Assembly (NCBI GenBank): GCA_963582345.1
Contig: CAUZSN010000093.1
Coordinates: forward strand, 1 to 11,087
Source of the DNA: CAUZSN01 sp963582345
GTDB taxonomy: Bacteria > Planctomycetota > Planctomycetia > Planctomycetales > Planctomycetaceae
Direction of reading: 5' to 3'
DNA length: 11,087 nt
In this document: positions 6,467-11,087 of the stretch, one piece after another
Layout of the letters: every line of letters begins with the position of its first letter
Numbering within the stretch: position 1 is the first letter of the stretch
Notes under the pieces: model-generated
The model's input: the letters and a program-made list of their open reading frames with translations, nothing else
Told to the model about the DNA's origin: nothing
Database searches by the model: none
Made by a program: the position numbers and the translations under genes

Positions 6467-6919
6467 TCCAAATGGCAGTTAACACTTTGTATTCCAATTT
6501 ATTTCCCGGTCCTGCTTGATGGAAGAGGATCCAGTTTGACCTGATTTGACGATTCATCCGTCTCATGCTAATTTGGCCGCCTTTACATCTTTTGGTCGAG
6601 ATTCAATGGGACGGTTGCTAGAATGCTCAACCTACACAAAAATGACCCAGCTTGGTCGTTACCGACAGAAATTCCGTTCCGTGTACAAGACTCGTCCTGG
6701 ACGACCAGCCTCGTTGTCATACGTGTCTTGTTGTGATTCGCGAGAGTATCGCCCTATTGGGACTTAACTGGGTCTTGGAATTTTCCAGTTCCCAAGCCCA
6801 TCGGCCTAGGATTCGGGGCGCATTAGACGAGCGCCAAGCCCCGACTGGGCGATGCCTTTGTATACAGCAACGAAGACGATCAACACCAGTGGAAATATGA
6901 ACTAGATAGAGAGCCATCC
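6467..6919. other. 453-base divergent intergenic region with an inverted-repeat cluster
   Basis: This is the shared upstream region of the receiver-like gene (minus) and the radical SAM gene (plus). Short open frames cross it but none looks protein-like. At 6766-6799 lie overlapping inverted repeats: AACTGG (6766-6771) with CCAGTT (6785-6790), and GGGTCTTGGAA (6770-6780) imperfectly with TTCCCAAGCCC (6789-6799). These pairings exclude each other. No convincing promoter boxes were found by eye. An AGAGAG just before the ATG at 6920 can serve as ribosome-binding site for the radical SAM gene. Confidence 0.4.
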
Positions 6920-8173
6920 ATGTACCTGAAAATGGCCAAACGTGTACTCCTCGAAACTGATAAGCAGTTGCTGTGGAAGTTTGTCAAGAACATGAGTTTT
7001 AAAGGCATCCGATCGGTTCAGAAACACAAGAAGCGGCTGAAGCAGGGCAAATTTTTTCCGCCGTTCTTATACATCTCAATCATTAACAGTTGCAACCTGC
7101 GGTGTCAGGGATGCTGGGTTGATGTCGCGGCCAAGCAGGAGAAGATCGAACTAGACGCCATGACTCGCTTGATAGATGAAGCCAAAGCGATGGGCAACGT
7201 GTTTTTCGGAATCGTCGGTGGCGAACCGTTTATGCATCCGCAACTGTTGCAAATTCTGGAAAGACATCCCGACTGCTATTTTCAAGTATTCACTAACGGT
7301 CAGTTTATTACTGACGAAGTCGCCAAGCACCTACGCCGACTGGGCAACATCACTCCGTTGATCAGCGTGGAAGGCAACATGCGTGTGAGCGATGAGCGGC
7401 GCGGGCGTCCTGACGTTTTTAACAAGACCATGGAGGGCATCTACAACTGCCTGAACAACAAAGTCTTCACCGGAGTCTGCACCAGCGTTTGCCAAACAAA
7501 TATTGACGACTTGCTGAACGAAGAGTGGATTGATCGGTTAATCAAAATGGGTGTGCTTTACACTTGGTTCCACGTCTATCGTCCCATGGGAGCCGACGCA
7601 TCCCCTAAACTGTGTCTGACGCCCGAACAGCAACTCCGAGTACGCAAGTTCGTCGTCGAAATGCGAGCGAAGAAGCCGATCGTAATCATTGATGCCTACT
7701 ACGACGGCGAAGGGCAAGCCTTGTGTCCGGCGGCGACCGGCATCAGTCACCACATTAGTCCCTGGGGCGACATCGAACCATGCCCCATCGTCCAATTCGC
7801 TCGGGAGTCAATCTACGACGAAGGCCGGACATTGGGTGAAAAATTCATACAGTCCGAATTCCTGCACGATTTTCGGACTCTAGCTCAATCGACAACTCGC
7901 GGCTGCATTGTTCTGGAACGTCCAGATTTGTTGAAAGAGTTAGTCGTGGCTCATGCCGCAAAAGACACGACGGCGCGCCACACTGCACTGCGGGAACTCG
8001 ATTCGCTGCAAGTACGAACGTCGCAGTATAATCCAGGCAACGAGATTCCAGAAAAAAGTTGGATCTACCGGATTGCCAAACGGTACTTGTTCAATGACTT
8101 CGGAGTCTACAAAGGCCACGACCACAGCCAAGCCGCAGCTCCATTTGTATTACAACCGGAAAATCGGTTGTGA
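6920..8173 (+). CDS. Radical SAM enzyme with C-terminal SPASM/twitch-like cysteines, substrate unknown
   Basis: A 417-residue protein. The radical SAM signature C-x3-C-x2-C is at Cys58, Cys62 and Cys65 (SCNLRCQGCW) and would hold a [4Fe-4S] cluster that cleaves S-adenosylmethionine. GGEPF (100-104) is the SAM-binding motif of the family. Further on, Cys269 (ALCPAA), Cys288 (GDIEPCPIV) and Cys329 (TRGC) form a C-terminal set typical of twitch or SPASM domains that bind an auxiliary cluster. The 50-residue N-terminal lead is basic and predicted helical (KHKKRLKQGKFFPP). There is no signal peptide, so it should act in the cytoplasm. MoaA/PqqE-type peptide- or cofactor-modifying enzymes are the nearest broad relatives, but I cannot name a substrate and no precursor peptide is evident nearby. 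An AGAGAG before Met1 favours it over Met5. The downstream neighbour encodes an exported protein. Confidence 0.9.
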   Translation: MYLKMAKRVLLETDKQLLWKFVKNMSFKGIRSVQKHKKRLKQGKFFPPFLYISIINSCNLRCQGCWVDVAAKQEKIELDAMTRLIDEAKAMGNVFFGIVGGEPFMHPQLLQILERHPDCYFQVFTNGQFITDEVAKHLRRLGNITPLISVEGNMRVSDERRGRPDVFNKTMEGIYNCLNNKVFTGVCTSVCQTNIDDLLNEEWIDRLIKMGVLYTWFHVYRPMGADASPKLCLTPEQQLRVRKFVVEMRAKKPIVIIDAYYDGEGQALCPAATGISHHISPWGDIEPCPIVQFARESIYDEGRTLGEKFIQSEFLHDFRTLAQSTTRGCIVLERPDLLKELVVAHAAKDTTARHTALRELDSLQVRTSQYNPGNEIPEKSWIYRIAKRYLFNDFGVYKGHDHSQAAAPFVLQPENRL

Positions 8174-8229
8174 CCAGTCCGGTGCAGACAAAATGATTCC
8201 AATAGCAGATAGACGCGAGCAGATGATCC

Positions 8230-8257
8230 TTGAGAAAAAACTGGTTAACCTAATAAT
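8230..8257 (+). promoter_or_regulatory. Likely sigma70-type promoter of the exported-protein gene
   Basis: TTGAGA (8230-8235) and AATAAT (8252-8257) are separated by 16 bases and lie in an A/T-rich patch. Transcription would begin near 8264, leaving a leader of about 30 bases before the ATG at 8298. If real, the gene does not depend on read-through from the radical SAM gene. Confidence 0.45.
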
Positions 8258-8297
8258 TCAATTGCCAACACCATGATCTTCTGACAACAATAGACCT

Positions 8298-9128
8298 ATG
8301 CGATCTGTTCTCTTCCTCGTTCCGCTAGCGCTTGCACAGACGGCTACTGTCAATGCCGCCGAGCCATACCTATTCGGCGCCAAGGTCACACATGAGGATT
8401 ATGTGGGCACGAAAATTGTCAGCAGCAGTGGACGCGCCGCGGTCATCGATCTGGGATACGAACACGGTGTTTTGAAAGGAAATCGATTCTGGGTGTTTCG
8501 CCAGGTCGGCAACGACTTTCAGAAGGTTAACACTCTGGAGATCAATGGTGTCAAGCGGAAAACGTCGTTCGGCCTCGGCACGCAGAAATCTGCAGTTCGT
8601 CAGGGTGATACTGTCGTCATTGCAGCGGCACGTTTGGGTTTGTGGTTCGGTTCTACCAACAAAGAAGCCGCGCGACTTCGCAGGCTGTACGTAGAAGGCG
8701 ATAAACGAGGATATGACACAAAAGATCGGGCGCTCGATTCCGAGGACTTGCTGGAACAACGTCCGTCAAACATACGCAAGCTGAAAACTTGGACGCGGCG
8801 ACTACAGAAGAATAAACCAAAAGGCGCCACTTACTGGGACACAGCACAGCTTCGGTTCCATCGACGATTGTTTGTTTCTTCCATATTTCTTTACGATTTG
8901 GACCGAGTTGTGGGCGAGAAGGACGATGTGTCGACGGTGTATTTCGACGTGCTCGGCGACGTGGATCGCTACGTGATAAATCCGGCGGCTGCTCTTCAAT
9001 CGCAAATCAAATTGGAACGGCAAAGTCAGGATGAAACCGATCATCGCGCAGAAACTCTACATGAAGCGGATCTGCTCGCCAAAAGAATCGCAAAGATCAT
9101 CAGAGCACGACGCAGACAGAAATTCTGA
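8298..9128 (+). CDS. Exported protein of unknown function
   Basis: A 276-residue protein with a clear signal peptide: MRS, a hydrophobic core (VLFLVPLALA) and a likely cut after VNAA at about residue 21, so it should leave the cytoplasm; there is no lipobox. Residues 35-108 (KIVSSSGRAAVIDLGYEHGV, KGNRFWVFR, VRQGDTVVI) look like the small beta domain found in many envelope proteins, in which xVIDLGxxxGVxxGxxFxV is followed by a closing V.xGD strand. The rest is rich in charged residues, predicted helical, and ends in a very basic tail (KRIAKIIRARRRQKF). I recognise no enzyme motif in it. Two features are odd for an exported protein: the C-terminal basicity, and no cysteine. The ribosome-binding site is weak. 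It lies 124 bases behind the radical SAM gene on the same strand, with its own possible promoter. Confidence 0.8.
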   Translation: MRSVLFLVPLALAQTATVNAAEPYLFGAKVTHEDYVGTKIVSSSGRAAVIDLGYEHGVLKGNRFWVFRQVGNDFQKVNTLEINGVKRKTSFGLGTQKSAVRQGDTVVIAAARLGLWFGSTNKEAARLRRLYVEGDKRGYDTKDRALDSEDLLEQRPSNIRKLKTWTRRLQKNKPKGATYWDTAQLRFHRRLFVSSIFLYDLDRVVGEKDDVSTVYFDVLGDVDRYVINPAAALQSQIKLERQSQDETDHRAETLHEADLLAKRIAKIIRARRRQKF

Positions 9129-9450
9129 GTTCTCCTCGGGCGGCTACCAATGTGCATTCGCCAAGTATGTAGAGGAATGCTTGGACGAATTACCGGTCAT
9201 TCTGGCAACTTCGGTTGACCACGTGAGACATCGATACGGTCAAGTAGTTTGACATGATCGTTCAGGCAGACGTCGAGCGTTTGCTTCAGCTCCTAAATTT
9301 CTTCGCTTCGAACTGCGTCACACGCTGTCTGAGTTCCTAATGCCCAACGGACTGCAGAACGACCTGGAACCGCAGAACTTGTACGCCTACATCCGCAGTC
9401 TGAGTGCGAGGAGACTAATTCCGGCCGCAGCAATTTGAACTGAAATCGCG
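9129..9450. other. 322-base intergenic region between convergent genes, with a coding-like open frame
   Basis: No complete gene is visible. On the plus strand one frame is open for 61 codons, from 9253 to its stop at 9436-9438, with codon choice like that of a real gene in its second half (GLQNDLEPQNLYAYIRSL). Its only ATG, at 9340, would give just 32 residues and has no ribosome-binding site. It could be the tail of a lost gene; I do not recognise the family. The right edge holds the palindrome overlapping the rpsD stop. Confidence 0.4.
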
Positions 9451-9459
9451 CTAGCGCGA
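9446..9459 (-). terminator. Perfect palindrome across the rpsD stop codon, possible weak terminator
   Basis: TCGCGCTAGCGCGA is a 14-base perfect palindrome whose centre includes the rpsD stop codon TAG. As RNA it can form a 5-bp, very G+C-rich stem with a 4-base loop, followed on the minus strand by UUUCAG. The short U run makes it a poor intrinsic terminator. The position, right at the end of a highly expressed gene, is suggestive. Confidence 0.3.
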
Positions 9460-10059
9460 CAGGAACGCCACCACTTGGCCAACGTCAACAGGCAAGCTGA
9501 CATCTTCCATCGTCGGAATTGCCGTGACAGTAGCTTGCAAACTCTGAGACTCCAAGACTATCCAGTCGCTATTTGGAGTTGCCCCGGATTCAATAAGCCC
9601 GCGGTACATTGACTGCAAATTAGAGCGATTTCGGACAGTAATTACATCGCCAACTCGAACTCGAATCGATGGTATGCTGATCGTCCGACCATTCAATTGA
9701 AAGTGGGCGTGGGCCGCGCCTTGTCGCGCTTGGGGACGAGTCAGAGTGAAACCGGCTCGGCGAACGACATTGTCCAACCGGCACTCACACAAAATCAACA
9801 ACTGTTCGCCCGTATTGCCTTTGATTCGTCGGGCTTTGTCGAAATAACGACGCAACTGTTTCTCGCGCAGACCATAATAGTACTTGATCTTTTGCTTTTC
9901 CCGCAATGCGAGGCCGTAGTTCGTCACCTTGCGTCGCCGCTGTGACATGCCTGGGGGATATTCCCGGCGTTCCAGGGCGCGAACCGCACCGGAATCCTCG
10001 AAAATCAACGCGCCCAGCCTGCGGTTGATGCGGCCTTTCGGACCCGTATGATGCCCCAT
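9451..10059 (-). CDS. rpsD: 30S ribosomal protein S4
   Basis: A 202-residue S4 of normal length. S4 is an early 16S-binding protein of the small subunit. The N-terminal domain (1-93) carries the family run PPGMSQRRRKVTNYGLALRE (35-54) and the arginine-rich QLRRYFDKARR (68-78). The S4 RNA-binding domain follows (about 94-155), with RLDNVV (94-99), RPQARQGAAHAHFQLNG (108-124) and VRVGDVITVR (134-143). There are no zinc-binding cysteines at the N-terminus, so it is a zinc-free (C-) form. A strong AGGAG site (10067-10071) lies 7 bases before the ATG. The gene stands alone, away from the rpsM-rpsK-rpoA context common in other bacteria, with its own likely promoter. In several bacteria S4 represses its own mRNA; no such leader structure was identified here. 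Confidence 0.97.
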   Translation of the reverse strand: MGHHTGPKGRINRRLGALIFEDSGAVRALERREYPPGMSQRRRKVTNYGLALREKQKIKYYYGLREKQLRRYFDKARRIKGNTGEQLLILCECRLDNVVRRAGFTLTRPQARQGAAHAHFQLNGRTISIPSIRVRVGDVITVRNRSNLQSMYRGLIESGATPNSDWIVLESQSLQATVTAIPTMEDVSLPVDVGQVVAFLSR

Positions 10060-10133
10060 TCAGATTCTCCTAAACGACCCTCAGATTGATATCGCGAATT
10101 TTCTACATGTAAAGAAATTAGATTTCAGGACTG

Positions 10134-10162
10134 GTTATTGCAAGTCTAGTGCCGCTCGTCAA
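10134..10162 (-). promoter_or_regulatory. Likely promoter of rpsD
   Basis: On the minus strand TTGACG (10157-10162) and AATAAC (10134-10139) are separated by 17 bases, the best spacing for the main sigma factor. Transcription would start near 10127, giving a leader of about 68 bases before rpsD. This fits the stand-alone position of the gene and lies beyond the stop codon of the antiporter gene. Confidence 0.45.
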
Positions 10163-10229
10163 CAGTAGCGTTCTGGAAGAAAGTAGAGAATCCAGTTTCA
10201 AAAATTCAGCGACATTCTGTTTGTCACAC

Positions 10230-11087
10230 TCAATTCGTCAGGTAGCTAATTACGGTCACGACCACATAAGCGGAAAGCAACACCACACCGAAACCACGCT
10301 TCAAGTGACTGCCAGAGACAAAAATTCCGATCCGAAATACGACGAGCACAAACAGCATACCGGGAAACAGCACACGGAAGAAGTGTGGTAACGCTTCCAG
10401 ACCCTGCGGTGTCACCGCAGCCGCTGCACCGGCCACAAATAGGACATTCAGGATATCCGCTCCTAGAACGTTGCCGACGGCAAGGTCACCGTGTCCGTGT
10501 CGAGCAGCTGTGACAGCGGTGACCAATTCCGGCAGTGACGTGCCAAATGCCACAATCGTTGCAGCGAAGATCCCTTCGGCCACGTTCAAACGTTCGGAGG
10601 CTTCGCGAACGCAAGGAATCAATGTTTCCGATGCCCCCACGACAAGAATAATTGCCAGCACCAGCTTGCCCAGGATGACAGGCAATGAGCGTGCTGTGTC
10701 AAGTTTTCGATCCTTGAGATTCGTCCCGTCATGTTCCATCCGTGCCCAGCAGATCGCTTGACAGATGTACCAAACCAATAAAAACAACATGGCAATACCT
10801 GTCGTTTGCGTGAGTCGTCCACCGTTAAGAAAGACCGTACCGGGTGACGCAATCGGACAACTGGCAATGACCAATAGAAAACCGGCCGCCAACTGCACCC
10901 AACCGTGACGGTTGACCGTTTTCCGGTGAAGCGGAAGGGGAGCGATGAGACAGGCGATTCCCAAGACCAATCCTGTATCGCAAATGATCGAACCAACCGC
11001 ATTTCCCAATGCCAGGTCGGAACTGCCGCGCAGCGCTGCCAGCACCGAAACTACCGCTTCGGGCGTTGTAGTGCCGAGGCTAACGAT
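10230..11087 (-). CDS. Ca2+/cation antiporter (CaCA, Na+/Ca2+ exchanger family), C-terminal part
   Basis: The frame is open to the window edge, so the gene starts beyond 11087; a GTG at 11043-11045 is internal, since the text before it (SLGTTTPEAVVS) is already the conserved first alpha-repeat. Visible are the first repeat GTTTPE with GNAVGSIICDT, and the second GTSLPE with GNVLGADILNV. Between and around them run about seven to eight hydrophobic membrane segments. The two inverted repeats build the ion path of these inner-membrane exchangers, which move Ca2+ against Na+ or H+. At the sixth position of the GS(N)xxx stretch the first repeat has Asp and the second Asn, the reverse of what I know for NCX and NCKX proteins. 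A loop of about 30 mostly polar residues (ARMEHDGTNLKDRKLDTA) separates the halves. It lies 170 bases upstream of rpsD, same strand. Ion specificity cannot be told. Confidence 0.92.
   Translation of the reverse strand: MVSLGTTTPEAVVSVLAALRGSSDLALGNAVGSIICDTGLVLGIACLIAPLPLHRKTVNRHGWVQLAAGFLLVIASCPIASPGTVFLNGGRLTQTTGIAMLFLLVWYICQAICWARMEHDGTNLKDRKLDTARSLPVILGKLVLAIILVVGASETLIPCVREASERLNVAEGIFAATIVAFGTSLPELVTAVTAARHGHGDLAVGNVLGADILNVLFVAGAAAAVTPQGLEALPHFFRVLFPGMLFVLVVFRIGIFVSGSHLKRGFGVVLLSAYVVVTVISYLTN

Noticed and set aside
6546..6900. Short open frames on both strands between the receiver-like and radical SAM genes
   Set aside because: They overlap each other in several frames, lack ribosome-binding sites and resemble no family.
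10170..10229. A terminator behind the antiporter gene
   Set aside because: Only a 4-bp stem (GACA/TGTC) could be drawn, and the T run is not next to it.
1..11087. CRISPR array, insertion sequence, integrase or prophage
   Set aside because: No regularly spaced repeats, terminal inverted repeats, transposase/integrase motifs or phage genes were seen, and no integrase or repeated tRNA end is next to the tRNA.

Overview
The window looks like a piece of a Planctomycetota chromosome of roughly 50 % G+C (estimated by eye). The signs are the order tRNA-Gly, trigger factor, clpP, clpP; a small SAELVL-type membrane protein of a kind I associate with planctomycetes; an FHA protein and a SpoIIE-type phosphatase of planctomycete style; and an rpsD gene standing outside the usual ribosomal operon. 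The assignment rests on remembered family resemblance, not on a search.

Layout. On the minus strand, 2750 down to 1 reads tRNA-Gly(GCC), tig (trigger factor), a complete clpP, and the first 41 codons of a second clpP cut by the window edge: a proteostasis block. A 560-base stretch without a gene follows, then a small plus-strand gene (about 3311-3603) whose start and body lie in different frames. Next are two convergent signalling genes, an FHA-domain protein (3963-4538, plus) and a degenerate-receiver + PP2C/SpoIIE phosphatase (4589-5782, minus). A 136-residue protein with a receiver-like second half (6056-6466, minus) lies behind the phosphatase. On the plus strand come a radical SAM enzyme with a C-terminal cysteine cluster (6920-8173) and an exported protein of unknown function (8298-9128). 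The right end holds rpsD (9451-10059, minus) and the C-terminal part of a Ca2+/cation antiporter (10230-11087, minus, cut by the window edge).

How the genes may work together. Trigger factor and the ClpP pair fit co-translational folding plus ATP-dependent proteolysis. FHA protein, phosphatase and the receiver-like protein look like parts of a phospho-signalling node: a phosphothreonine reader, a Ser/Thr phosphatase with a non-phosphorylatable receiver, and an orphan receiver-like protein. No kinase is visible here. The radical SAM enzyme and the exported protein are adjacent and co-directional, but the second has a plausible promoter of its own, so a functional link is only a suggestion.

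No CRISPR array, insertion sequence, phage gene or clear island boundary is visible. The points most worth a second look are the frameshifted small membrane protein, the dead receiver on the phosphatase, the repeated sites upstream of clpP and of the phosphatase gene, the swapped Asp/Asn in the antiporter repeats, and the uncharacterised radical SAM / exported protein pair.
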